IMG/VR virus record: IMGVR_UViG_3300031673_000374
Coordinates: 1 to 27,798 of that record
DNA length: 27,798 bases
DNA from: a virus
Direction: 5' to 3' (one strand)
Below are positions 6,033 through 16,500 of this stretch, in pieces. The position numbers and the translations under genes are program-made. The notes under the pieces were generated by a model. That model did no database searches. It had not been told where the DNA came from and worked only from the letters and a program-made list of their open reading frames with translations. Numbering within the stretch: the first letter of the stretch is position 1; each line of letters opens with the position of its first letter.

Positions 6033-6918
6033 CGTCATCTCCATAGTCTTCGGCCACTGGTTCAGCTTCGTCCGTGCCCGCTCCCGACTTGGAGTAGTTG
6101 GGCCCGGCGACCTCTTCAATGGACGGCACCGCGCCGGCGTCGTCCTTACGCAAACGGAACTTGTCGAACGCCGAGAGAACGTCCTTGAGTGCCACGTCAC
6201 TCTGGCGCATCTCGGATTCGGCAGCTTTGATCACGTCCATGTAGTTCTTCATCATCTTCGAGTGAGCCAGCGTTGCTGGTTGCCTCTCGACCTCGAGCAC
6301 CTTTAAGAAGGCCACGTCTCGCATCCGGCGCGCGACGGTCCCAGTGTTGAGGCTGGGCGGCGGGCCCGACAGGCCAGCTACCCAAGGCACCATCGACTGT
6401 GCCGTGTCCGGACTGGCGCGCAGCACAGTGATGCTGTCGTACGCTTCCGGCCTGCCGTCGAGGTAGTTCACCCATTCGTGCATCGCCAGCAGCGACTTGT
6501 TCCAGAAGTAGTGACCGAACGCCTCGAGCCCGGCCACCGTCAGCGAGATGCTGTGGTGCTTGTTCAGGCGAGTAGTAACCTCCTCCACCCGAAGGGGGGA
6601 GAGGAGCAGCTGCTGCACGTTCGCGCGCAGCTGTGGAGTGGTGAGTATCTTGTACGCCTCCTTTACCGAGGCGTGTGGGTACCAGAGGTTGGCGATGCCG
6701 TGCTTCTTCAGGTAGCGCCGCGTCTCCGTGTCCCCTGTCTTGGTCGGCTCCCAGGGATCGGGGAAGGGGTCCATCGTGACCCTGAGTTGGTCGATGTAGC
6801 GACCAGTCAGGCCGTCGAGCCCGTAGTTCTCCAGCAAGCGCAAGATCGCGTTCGTCTCATGCTCCTGCTGCGAGATGAGGAACTTGATGAAGAACTCACT
6901 CGGTGAACGCTCCGCCAT
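6025..6918 (-). CDS. Hypothetical protein, 297 aa, in the terminase operon
   Basis: It starts at ATG 6918, 2 nt after the stop of the 673-aa gene, with only a weak AGGCG as ribosome binding site. Residues 1-220 are helical and rich in Trp/Tyr/Leu; residues 225-297 become acidic and disordered, ending EDYGDDDG. A segment around residues 95-150 (LRVEEVTTRLNKHHSISLTVAGLEAFGHYF onward) could form a helix-turn-helix-like fold, and an FWNK motif is followed by a helix. Position two genes before the large terminase makes a small-terminase or DNA-recognition role conceivable, but no diagnostic motif is visible. A weak resemblance to the protein at 21061-21954 (also 297 aa, also with FWNK) was noted. 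Confidence 0.75.
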   Translation of the reverse strand: MAERSPSEFFIKFLISQQEHETNAILRLLENYGLDGLTGRYIDQLRVTMDPFPDPWEPTKTGDTETRRYLKKHGIANLWYPHASVKEAYKILTTPQLRANVQQLLLSPLRVEEVTTRLNKHHSISLTVAGLEAFGHYFWNKSLLAMHEWVNYLDGRPEAYDSITVLRASPDTAQSMVPWVAGLSGPPPSLNTGTVARRMRDVAFLKVLEVERQPATLAHSKMMKNYMDVIKAAESEMRQSDVALKDVLSAFDKFRLRKDDAGAVPSIEEVAGPNYSKSGAGTDEAEPVAEDYGDDDG

Positions 6919-6920
6919 AA

Positions 6921-8942
6921 CTACGCCTGCGGGACTTCGCCAAGGGTTTTCAGCCCAGCTACCACCTTGTCGAGGTGGACGAGCGCCTTCTGGACGGCTC
7001 CCTCATCCACGGATTTGAGGCCCATGCGAGAAGCCATCAGCAACTCAGACAGCTTCTTGATCACCGCCTCGATCTCCGGCATGTAACTAGCGAAGATGGA
7101 GATGTTCTCTGGGTTGATGAACCCAACGCTGAGGATCTTGTCCACTGCCGTCGGGTCTTCCATCGGGGCAGCTTCTTTCAACAGGTCAGCACGCAGGTTG
7201 GGCATCCTGTTGAGGAGCTTCGACGCGCTCGAGCGCGCCTCTGCGTACTTCACTTTGAGCGTGGTCACCGGCGTGGCGTTGAACCAGAGGTCCGTCGCAC
7301 CGCGGCCACGCATGTTGTCCAGCAAGTGCGCCAGCTTCACAGGCTCTTCGCCCAGGATAGTGCCGAGGAACACGGCGTCGTCCTTGTCGAGGAACTCAGT
7401 CGGCATAACGCCGGCGAGCTTCTCGATGGGCTGCCCCTGGAAGGTGTAGCAAAGACCGTCGGTCAGGATGCGCACCGCCGTCCCAATCGTCAGAGCCTCC
7501 GCTGTTTTGGCGAACTCGTCGGGGCTCGACGCCAGCTTGGTGTCGTTATTCAGGGGTGCCCAGCCCATGTCCTCGGGCATCCCGTAACGGCCGGTGGCGA
7601 TCTGCGTGACCTTCTTTAGCCCCGGGACCTTGGACACCTGGCAGCCCTCACCCATCACAGTCTCGGCGATGTAGGCTGTGCCCTCTGGCGTCTCGGTCGA
7701 GCCCCGGACCATCATCGGGACCAGGGCCTGCGCTCCACTCGGGGTGGCGTAGTAGAAACATCCCAGCCCATCAGGCTCCGTGTCGAGGACGTCCGTGCTG
7801 CTGCCCACCGGCACGCCCGCAATGTTCTCCTGCATTGCGGACTCGCTGCCATTGGTGAACACCGCCATCGGCAAGAGCTCACCTGTCAAGTCCATCACTT
7901 TGGGGAAGACCCAGCCCACGAGCTCGGTGCCTTCCCCCTGGACCTTGACCTTGTAGAGGCCAAACTCATCGACCACCTTGATGATCAGGTCCTCGAGAGT
8001 CTCCTTCACAGCTGGCTGGGTGGTGATGGTCGTGGTGCCGTCACGCTCCACCGCAGAAACCAAGTCCCCGCCCAGCGCCCCGACCGCGGCAGGACGATCT
8101 ACGTCGTCCGCCGTAGGGATGAGCGCCTCTGGGTTGGCCGTCTTGATGCGGAAGCCGCCCGCGATCTTCTGGATCTGCACGACCTTCGGCTTGATGCCGT
8201 AGGCCGCCGACTTGAACATGTCCTCGCCGGTCTGCCCCAGCGGCTGGGAGTAATGCATGTCAGCCAGCTTGGCGATGAACGGGAGAGCTGCTTCGTTGCC
8301 CAACAACGCAGCGCGCAGAGACGGCTCGTCATTGAGCCTGTCCTCGAGCGCGTCGATGTGCGCCTTCTTGATGGTCGGCAAGATCGCGTCCATCAGGAAC
8401 TCAGGGCGAGCTGCAGCGGTCTTGGCACCGCCAGCACCCGCACCAGATTCGGCGACCAACGGCCCCCGACCACCACCGTACTGACGATGGGGTGGGTAGA
8501 GCTGCTCGATCATCGACATGTCGCCCGGACGTTTCCGGACAGCCTCGAAGAGGTTAGGGCGGAAGAGCGCGCGCCGAAGACGGTCCTCGGTCAGCGGCTC
8601 GACCATGCCATCGTTGAGCAGCAGGTCGAGCGGCTTGAGCTTGCCGTCCTGGATGATGACCGGAACGAGGACCTTCTGCGTTCCCTTCGACTCCTCGGGA
8701 GTCGAGTCCGCACGCGGGCTGATGGCCAGCTTATTCAGCAGCTCGATCTGACCCATCCCATAGCGCCGGTCGTTGTCGACGTCACGCAGGACCACCTTCG
8801 GCATGTAGTCACTGGTGAACGGCGCCTGCTGGTAGAGCTGGTCCAAAATCTGCTTGGGCCATTCGTTGGCGTCCTCGGAGAGCCGCGCTTCCATGCCCAG
8901 CTTTTCGAAGGTGAGAGGTACTCTGTCGAGAAAAAGGTCCAT
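6921..8942 (-). CDS. Large virion-type structural protein, 673 aa
   Basis: It starts at ATG 8942, preceded by AGGAGA at a good distance. The N-terminal region (1-110) carries basic and acidic patches (VVLRDVDNDRRYGMGQIELLNK), followed by a Gly-rich linker near 155-180. A large mixed alpha/beta central part (180-560) contains many short beta-like segments, and the C-terminus (590-673) is helical. K-x-A motifs (FKSAAY, FAKTAEA, LLKEAAP) recur as in other virion-type proteins here. The gene lies between the baseplate spike and the terminase operon, so a tail, baseplate or virion-core protein is the most likely role. I did not recognise a family and saw no catalytic motif. Confidence 0.75.
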   Translation of the reverse strand: MDLFLDRVPLTFEKLGMEARLSEDANEWPKQILDQLYQQAPFTSDYMPKVVLRDVDNDRRYGMGQIELLNKLAISPRADSTPEESKGTQKVLVPVIIQDGKLKPLDLLLNDGMVEPLTEDRLRRALFRPNLFEAVRKRPGDMSMIEQLYPPHRQYGGGRGPLVAESGAGAGGAKTAAARPEFLMDAILPTIKKAHIDALEDRLNDEPSLRAALLGNEAALPFIAKLADMHYSQPLGQTGEDMFKSAAYGIKPKVVQIQKIAGGFRIKTANPEALIPTADDVDRPAAVGALGGDLVSAVERDGTTTITTQPAVKETLEDLIIKVVDEFGLYKVKVQGEGTELVGWVFPKVMDLTGELLPMAVFTNGSESAMQENIAGVPVGSSTDVLDTEPDGLGCFYYATPSGAQALVPMMVRGSTETPEGTAYIAETVMGEGCQVSKVPGLKKVTQIATGRYGMPEDMGWAPLNNDTKLASSPDEFAKTAEALTIGTAVRILTDGLCYTFQGQPIEKLAGVMPTEFLDKDDAVFLGTILGEEPVKLAHLLDNMRGRGATDLWFNATPVTTLKVKYAEARSSASKLLNRMPNLRADLLKEAAPMEDPTAVDKILSVGFINPENISIFASYMPEIEAVIKKLSELLMASRMGLKSVDEGAVQKALVHLDKVVAGLKTLGEVPQA

Positions 8943-8951
8943 CGATCTCTC

Positions 8952-10235
8952 CTATGCAGTCTTGACCACTGTGCTTAGCATCGACTGCAGCGCAGGCGCC
9001 TGTACAGGCGGAAGCGTAGGCAGCGCAGGCGGCCCCGGCGCTGGATCTGGCAGCGCTTTGACTAGATGTGTGTGTGTTCCAAGCCACGCCACCAATTTTG
9101 CCCCAAGAACCGCAGGTTCAACAGCCCCTGGTCCACCAAGAGCCAAAGAAGCAGCGCCAATGACCTTAGCACCTGACCAGGTCTCCGTGCTGCTTACCCC
9201 TTTGAGGGCGTGCGTGGTCTTGAGCACGGTGTCTTGGCTCAAGGCCGTCACCGATTGCGCGCCAGTGATGGCGACAGTCTGCGCGCCTTTGATCGTAAGG
9301 CTGTGGTCCCCGTCGATCTCTTCCGTACGCTTCAGCGCTTGCATGACGAACGTATTGCCCGCTTTGTCCAGCCGGATCACGTACTTGGGCTTGCCGGAGA
9401 CCTTGCCGTCCGACGGATCTATGCTCTGCGGTGCGATGGTCAGCTCTAAGAACGTCTTGTCTCCGCCGGGCGGCTTGGTGGCGTCGTCCAGCGAGCCGAG
9501 GCTGACCTTGATCGATGCGTTCTTGTCCTGAGCAAACTCTCGAGCGATGAGGACGAACTCGCTAGGCGCGTTGCCGGCGGGGTCGTTCTCCACCCGCTGC
9601 ACACCCCAGCTCAGAGAGCCTGCGGCAGTGTTCAGCTCGTAATTCTCGCAGAAGTCCCGGATAACATTGAGCAGCGGGATGTACGCGCGCTGACAGATGT
9701 GGGTCGAGCCCAGCTGCAGCACGCCGCCGCGGCGCAAGGCCACGAAGTTGTCGTCACGCCCCTGCCACAGCATGTCACCAGGGTTGAGGACGGGACGGCC
9801 CGCACGGAAGCTGGCGTCCGAGGTATTCCCTCCCGTGTTGGTGGAGCCTCCAGCTGATGTGCCCTTAGCCTGGGGGACATCTTCCTCAGTCTCGACACCA
9901 GGATCTTCGAGCACTGAGGTGAGGTCCTTGCCGAACGCCGCGCCCTCAAGTTCCGGTGCGCTGAGGAAGCCAAGCACGAACGGAGAATCCTCATCCGAAG
10001 GGAAACACACGACGCAGATAGCCCCGACCTCTGGCACGCAGGTGAAGCCCTCTCCGTTGTTGTAGTGGAGATAAGGCGTCATGATCTGCAGGTCCGGGAT
10101 CTGCTTGCCGGTGTACTGGGATACCCAGTCGACCGTCAGGTTCCGGACGTTGACATTCGCTATCGTCCCCGACTCGATCTGTGCTTCATCAATATCAGAG
10201 GACGGGAGCGAGTTGTCAAAGGAGGTCTCAGGCAT
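8952..10235 (-). CDS. Baseplate spike protein (gp5/gpV/VgrG-type OB fold)
   Basis: A 427-aa protein starting at ATG 10235 immediately after the TAG of the previous gene. Residues about 20-95 match the OB-fold of contractile-tail spikes, with the hallmark VPEVGAICVVCFPSDEDSPFVLGFL (67-91 region: P-x-V-G, then a strand, acidic turn and V-x-G). Residues 100-150 are a Gly/Ser/Thr linker. From about 290 to 365 short repetitive strands (SLTIKGAQTVAITGAQSVTA) suggest an intertwined beta-helix shaft. The C-terminus has the TH-T-H motif and a Pro-rich tail as in gpV-type spikes, where His residues bind a metal at the tip. Trimeric spikes of this kind sit under the baseplate and pierce the outer membrane. 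This is the main evidence for a contractile tail. No lysozyme domain is present, unlike T4 gp5. Confidence 0.85.
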   Translation of the reverse strand: MPETSFDNSLPSSDIDEAQIESGTIANVNVRNLTVDWVSQYTGKQIPDLQIMTPYLHYNNGEGFTCVPEVGAICVVCFPSDEDSPFVLGFLSAPELEGAAFGKDLTSVLEDPGVETEEDVPQAKGTSAGGSTNTGGNTSDASFRAGRPVLNPGDMLWQGRDDNFVALRRGGVLQLGSTHICQRAYIPLLNVIRDFCENYELNTAAGSLSWGVQRVENDPAGNAPSEFVLIAREFAQDKNASIKVSLGSLDDATKPPGGDKTFLELTIAPQSIDPSDGKVSGKPKYVIRLDKAGNTFVMQALKRTEEIDGDHSLTIKGAQTVAITGAQSVTALSQDTVLKTTHALKGVSSTETWSGAKVIGAASLALGGPGAVEPAVLGAKLVAWLGTHTHLVKALPDPAPGPPALPTLPPVQAPALQSMLSTVVKTA

Positions 10236-10556
10236 CTACCGGTAGCCCTGCTGCTGCCGCTGGCGCCCGCCGCCGAGCGCTTTGTACCCGCCGTAAGCAG
10301 CTAGGCCGCCTACGCCAGTAGCAGCTGCCATCGAGCCGTAGCCGGACTTTCCGAGCGCCTTCAGGCCGCCCTTCTGCCACAGTCCCTTAATGGCGCCGCC
10401 GTGCCGCTTCAGCGCGGTCCCCGCTCCAACGCGGCGCGCACCCGAAACAGCACTGCCAAGGCCCTTGAAACCCTTCGCCAAGAAGGAACCCACGCCAGCC
10501 TCCTTCTGGATCTCGGCGACTTCCTCGGCAAAGGCGCGCAGCATCTGCTCAGTCAT
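10236..10556 (-). CDS. Small Gly-rich virion-type protein with KEAGVGS signature
   Basis: A 106-aa protein starting at ATG 10556 in a TGATG overlap with the end of the RNA polymerase gene; GAGGAG inside the polymerase C-terminus is its ribosome binding site, so synthesis of the two is linked. Residues 1-20 form an acidic amphipathic helix ending in IQKEAGVGSFLAKGFKG, the signature shared with the protein at 20195-21064. The rest is basic and Gly-rich with a terminal glycine-zipper segment (AAATGVGGLAAYGGYKALGGG) and a QRQQQGYR tail. It has the look of a membrane-active or DNA-packing virion component. Being wedged between polymerase and spike, it may help package or deliver the polymerase; that is inference. 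Confidence 0.7.
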   Translation of the reverse strand: MTEQMLRAFAEEVAEIQKEAGVGSFLAKGFKGLGSAVSGARRVGAGTALKRHGGAIKGLWQKGGLKALGKSGYGSMAAATGVGGLAAYGGYKALGGGRQRQQQGYR

Positions 10557-13500
10557 CAGTACTCTCCTCTTTTCGTGCCCTTGCCTATCTCCGGCCCGAA
10601 GACCACTGGAGGTATCGGGTGCTTACCATGCAGCTTGCTGGTCCACCCCTGCTGAGAAGCACTCACGACCGTGTCCTTGAGTCGTTCGTGGTTCAGCCGA
10701 GCCATCCAGTCCTCCTGCATGTCCAGCGGCAACATATCGACACCCTTCAAAATAGGGCGATGTCGGATCGGCTGCCGGCCTTTGACGGCGTGCCGGTTCA
10801 GGTTAGCAACCCTGGACGTTGGTGCATAGTCACCACGAATGAAATCCTTGTGCCCACCAGGGTCTTCGATCTTGGTCAGGTTGGTCAAGGCTTTCACAAC
10901 CATTTCGGTATTCCGGCGCCGGATGCCGTGCGGACCGTAGATCTTGTGCAGCTCCCCCGACAAGTACCCCTGCACCGGCTCTACCCCTGTGAGGGGGAGC
11001 ATCTCATGGGGATTCACAGGACCGAGCGAGAGCGCGGAGCCTTTGCGTACCTGCATCCCACTCCTGAGCTGCTTGCCCCCGTACATAGGGACGCCCCGAG
11101 CTCTCGGAATGTAGTGCCGCTTGCCCCCCACAAACACGTTGTAACCGCCGGCCGGATCTTGCTGGACCTTGTCGACCTTCCCAGCCATCGTGCTGAGCGT
11201 TGCTGAACCCGGAAGCGTAGTTGGGAAGAGGGTCAGATCTTTGACGCGCTGGAACTCGTCAACGATATCCTCCTTCGATGCCGCGGTGCCGCCCGTGTGA
11301 AAAGCTTTCATCGCCAGCTGTGTGGAGCGTTCGCCCAGGGCCTGGCCAGCCAGGATGCCGACGTTGAGCCCCACCTCTGGCGGCTGGCCGTCTTCCGTCA
11401 AGCCGTAGCACTTCTGACAGACGCCCGGGCCATGCTGACAACGGAGCGGGGAGCGAACCAGCACGCGCCCCACCTTGTTGTTGCGCAGCGAGCTCCGGAT
11501 CTCGGGAGTTACCAACGTGCCGGCCTTGAACAGCTTGCGGCCAGACTTCTGGTCCGTCGCTAGGTGGCGGTCGAGGATGTCCTTCTCGTCCGTAGAAAGG
11601 GCGATGCCCTTGTCCGTCCCACAATCCTGGTCGACGATCGAGTTGTCCATCACCGAGTTCATCACGCGCTTGGATACCCAGCCAGGCTCTGACACCTGCT
11701 GCACCTTCTGGATGATTCCTTTGCGCGCCCCGGACATGTTAGTCCAGTAGTCCGCCACGTCCAGCCCTTCAGCAAACGAGCGCTTCACTGGCTGAGGGAT
11801 GGTCTCGCCCTTGGCGTTGGTGATCAGCATGGGAGCCATCTTGATCTGACGGAGAGCGTCCCGGCCTGGTTTGATACCAGATCGGTGCATCTTCAGCAGG
11901 GCGCTGTCCTTCTCCGGCAGCTCATCCAGTCTGCGGTGCATCTCATCGGTCGCCTTGGCGTAGATCTGAACTGCCTTGGCGTCCTTCTGCGCCTGCGTGC
12001 CTGTCAGCTTTGCGACTGCGCGGTCGGCTGGCGCCATCACCGAATCCCTCATGGCCTTTTCCGGCTTGATGTCCTCCAGCCCGATCGAGAAGGCGGTGTC
12101 GGTGCCCCAATGGTTACCAAGGTCTTTCAGCTTGTTGATCGACTCGCCGTAGTCGTTGCGGTGATCCTTCGCCAGCGCAGTCAGCACCTCGTTCTGACCA
12201 GCCTTGTCCATGGCCCCCTTGCGCTTGAGGAAACCCTTACGCATGGGCTCCGGCAGCGCCCCGGCCACCATGAACCGGCCTGTCGTAGAGCTCAATCCAC
12301 CAACCCTGATCTGGTCAGTGAGCCCTATCTCGCCCTTGCGGGAGGCGCTCTCCACCTCCTTCATGGTCTTGAAAGTCTTGCTGGTCTTCTTCCCTACCTG
12401 CGTGATTCCGTACAGACCCAGCTGCGACTCTAGCGTTGGCTTGTACATCAGGTCGCCAGTCGAGGGACTGAAGAGGTTGCGCGACGGGTGCATCTTGCGC
12501 GCCTCCTCCACGGCCGCCGAGCTGATGGGGACGAATGCTCCCATCGTGTCGCCATCGAAGTCCGCGTTGAAGCCCGAGGTGACCAGTGGGTGGATCTGCA
12601 CCGCCTTGCCCTGGATAATCCGAGGGGTGAACGCTTGCACGTTGTACTTGTGCAGCGCTGGGTCGCGCTTCATCAACAGCGGACGCTCGGACACCACGCG
12701 ATCGAGCGCCCGAGCCACCATCGGGCCGCCGTCCTTGATCATCTGCTGCGCCTGCAACGGCGTAGCACCAGTGAGGTTTCGCAGTTCCCGAACCACGAAT
12801 GGCTTGTATACCTCGGTAGCCGCAGCGCGCGGGAGCCCCACTTCATCAAGACCCAACGAAGGATCGGGGACGATGGTCGACCGCATCGAGAGATCTTGCT
12901 TGCGCTTAACCAGCTTATTCTGGAAGAACCCCTCCTTGGGGGAACCGACTTTCCTACCTGTCTTCCCAGGCTCAGGACGCTTGCCGCTGATGATGTCGAT
13001 GACGCCGCGAAACTCCTTGTTCATGTGGCCGCCGAGCCCTGTCAGCGATCGCAGGCCGTCGTAGACCTCGGCGCGGACCTCGTTCTTCTCCTCGTCCGGG
13101 GCCAGCGGGTTGAAGTTCTTGAGCTGCTTGGCTGACAGGGAGATGCCCTTGTACATGTGGTTGAGGTCGTCAACGTTCAGGTCGCCGTTGGGCAGCTGAG
13201 ACACGGGGCGCATGGACGGCGGCAGAATCGGGACGTTCTGCATCATGTACGCGTCCTTGGCCGACAGCCCCGCATTGTCGAGCGCGCGCAGATACTTGAC
13301 CTTCTTGTTGGCCTGGTCCAGCCGGTTGCCCTTGAGTTTCGGATTCTTCAGCGCCGTGTGGGCTGCCGCGAGCTCCGTCTTGACGTCGATCTTCCCCAGC
13401 ATCGTGCTGAACGCCTTGCCCCCAACGATCCCATTCTCCACGTCGGTGGTGACCTTGCCCGTCTTGGGGTCGATAGCCTTCCGGCCAGCGATAATATCGT

Positions 13501-16500
13501 TGAACTGCGTGCCCGTCACACCCGTCAGTGCTTGAATCGATTTCTCGAAGACGGGGTTGGGGAAGGCCTCAGGCAGCCGCATGTGGCTCCACTTGGTCCC
13601 TTCAACACCTCCCGTCACGGTGGGGTCGAACAGCCCTCCCTTTTCGGCCTTGAGGTCCTTAGCTCGGACCATCTTGCCGCCATCCTTGATCGCCCCGTTG
13701 CTCATCTCCTTCACCTGTGAGTCGGTGAAGGGCACGAGCTGCAGATTGTTGCCTTCCTTCTTGACGTTGACTCCCACGCCATTGAGGTAGCTGGTGAACT
13801 TCTTGTAAGCGAATGTCGGCCGCGGCGCGGGGAGAGTCTCGCCGGCCTGCAGCGCTGCCCAGAACTCATCGTTCTGTCCGGCGTCGCTCTTCAGCGTCTG
13901 CATCTCACGGAGGTTCTCCGTCGCTCCGTGGGCCAGCATAGAATACAACCCCAGGGTACCCAGTGCCTGCGCACCATGAGGGCCACCACCCTTGGGAATC
14001 AGATTGCGATCGTACGCATAGCCGGGGCCGCCGGCGCGAGCTCGCGCCTTCGTCTCAACCTGTTGCTTGAGCTTGAGGATGTGTTGAGGGCCCACCAGCG
14101 CCATGCCCATGGCGCGCCCCGTCTCCGGGTCGAAGACCTCTTCCTTGTCGGTGAGGCCATGAGACTTCAGGTCAGCCGTCACCTGAGCATGCAGGTCCGT
14201 GTTGGGCTGGAAGTTCTTAATATTGTATGGCTTGCCTGTCTTCTCTGCGATCTTGCCAGCCGCAGTCTCAAGCACCTGGCCCAGGTTCACGCGGCCAGGG
14301 ACGCCCGTGGGGTTCAACAAGATGTGCAGCGGGTTGCCGTCCTTGGTATGCGGCATCTCCGAGTCCGGGATGATCTTCGTGATGATCCCCTTGTTCCCGT
14401 GACGCCCCGCAATCTTGTCTCCGATCTCCGCAGCCTTGAGGGTCCTGACGTGGACCGCTGTCTTCTTGCCGCGCTTGACCACCTCTTCGACTACGCCAGG
14501 GTGGTCGGCCTCCCACTTCACGCTCGCGTCAGCGTAGGGCTTGACCAACGACTTGTGCATCTTGGAGAGCTCCATGTCCTCCGCACGGTCGGTCTTCTCT
14601 CGCAGGGCAGCGATCAACGTGTCCCCCGGCATCACCAACTGCCCATGCTTCATCACGCCATCGTCATCTAGCTTGTCGGCCTGCTCTTTCGAGAGCCCGT
14701 CGGGCGTGTACGCTTGGAACTTCTTCTTGTCGAGGATGTGGGTCTTGTCGCGCAGCAAGGTGTTGCGGTGCAGGTGTTCGCTGGAGAGCTTCTTCGATGC
14801 GCTCTCGCTGATCACCACACCGTCCTCAAAGTTGTAGCCCTTGTAGGGCATGTACCCAGTGCGCAGGTTGGTGCCCAGTGCCAGAATCCCGTCCTTCGTG
14901 AAGTTGGTGTCGGCTAGGGTCTGGCCCTTCTTCACCTTGTCGCCGACCTTCACCAGCGCCGTAGAGTGGATGAACCCCTTGTCCGCGTTGAGCGGGAAGT
15001 TGTCGTAGAGCTGGACCTCGCTCTTTTTGCCCTTGGAGTCTTTAACGATCACCCCATCCTTATTGACCGCCACGACCTCACCAGCAGTGTGCGCCCTGTG
15101 AGAAGCAAAACCACCGACGACATTTTCAAAGGTCTTGTTCCCTGCCAAGCTCTGGACTAGCGGCGCCTCGCGGGCAGCGAGAGGGATCGCCTGCTCCATG
15201 TGGCGCCCGGCCATCGTGCTGCGGTTGGGGTGGTCTGCCGCCACGAATGGCACCAGGTTAGAGGCCATCGAGAACATCTGTATTGGATCGCGCATGACAT
15301 ACTGCGCATCCTTCAGAGTACCCTCCGTCATCTCGTTACCAGGAGCTGATAAACGGATCTTGCTCGAGGCTGCGACGGGTTTCCCTTTCTCCCACCGCAC
15401 CTGGTCAGGCAAAGCGAACGTCGAGTTCATCACCTTCTCGGGATTGATCTGCTCGTTCCTCCCCGTCTTGGTGTTGTACATCATGATCTTGACGTCGTGC
15501 CCGTCCTTCTTCACGCCAATCGGCAGGCGTAGAGAGACTCCCGTGCTCTTGCCTTCAGGCGTGTGGATCGGGTCGAGAAATCCCAGGTGCGACGGATCAA
15601 CCAGCTTGGCGTCTTCCGAGATGCCGTGCGCAGACTGGATGCCGCCCTTGCCTGTGATGGTCGTCTTCATCTGACCGCTGATCATCTCGAGCGGGTTGGT
15701 CTGGTCAGGGACGTTGGCCAAGGTGGTGCGGTACATCTCCCGTATCGGACGATTGAATGTGTCCGGACCGATGATCTCGCCCACCTTCGTCCGCCGGTCT
15801 AGCGTATTCTTCACGCGGCGGTGGATGTCCTTGCCACTATCCGCGATGCGCTCGGCGAAAAAGTCCTCCGCGCTGTGCAACTCCTTGAATGGCAGCGCGT
15901 CTCGAGAGTCCGGCTTTGCCTTGCCCTGAGAGATGTGGAGCAGCTTGGTAGCCCCATCCATCAGAGCATTGCCCGTGACGTTCTTGTGCCCGCGGCCCAG
16001 CGTGACCTTGGTAGTATCCTCCCGCAACTTGGAGCCGTTCATCGTGGTCCACAGATGCTCGCGCGCCGTCTCCAAGTCAGCCGGCTGCTCACCCGTCGAC
16101 GCCTTGTAGAACTTGCGCAGAGCCTTCTCGCTGTCCTGCGCGTTGGCTCCAGAGATTTGCTTGCCCCACTTCGCCTCGATCTCCTCTTGCCCCACACCCA
16201 GCTCGCGCATCAGCGGTTGCAGCGGGATGTTGGAGGTCCCGTAGTTCATCGAGAATTCACGGGACTTCGGGTCGAATCCTACCTTGAATCCGCGGCCCTC
16301 CTTCACGTTGTAGTCCGCGCTGAGCTCGCCGTTATCCTTGACCCGTGCGTAGACGCCCTGCTTCAGGCGCCACTGGTTGTCGATCTGGTACTCCTGCCCA
16401 TCGACGATGTGGGAGTAGCGGCGAGTGTGCTTGGGAAGACTGAGGAGCCGGAGGCTTTGCTGGTCGACGACCTTTCCGGAGGTGTTGTCCCTCAGCACAA

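Noticed and set aside
13928-14671. Plus-strand open frame of 247 codons inside the polymerase gene
   Set aside because: Antisense to the beta part with its conserved motifs; no ribosome binding site or family similarity.
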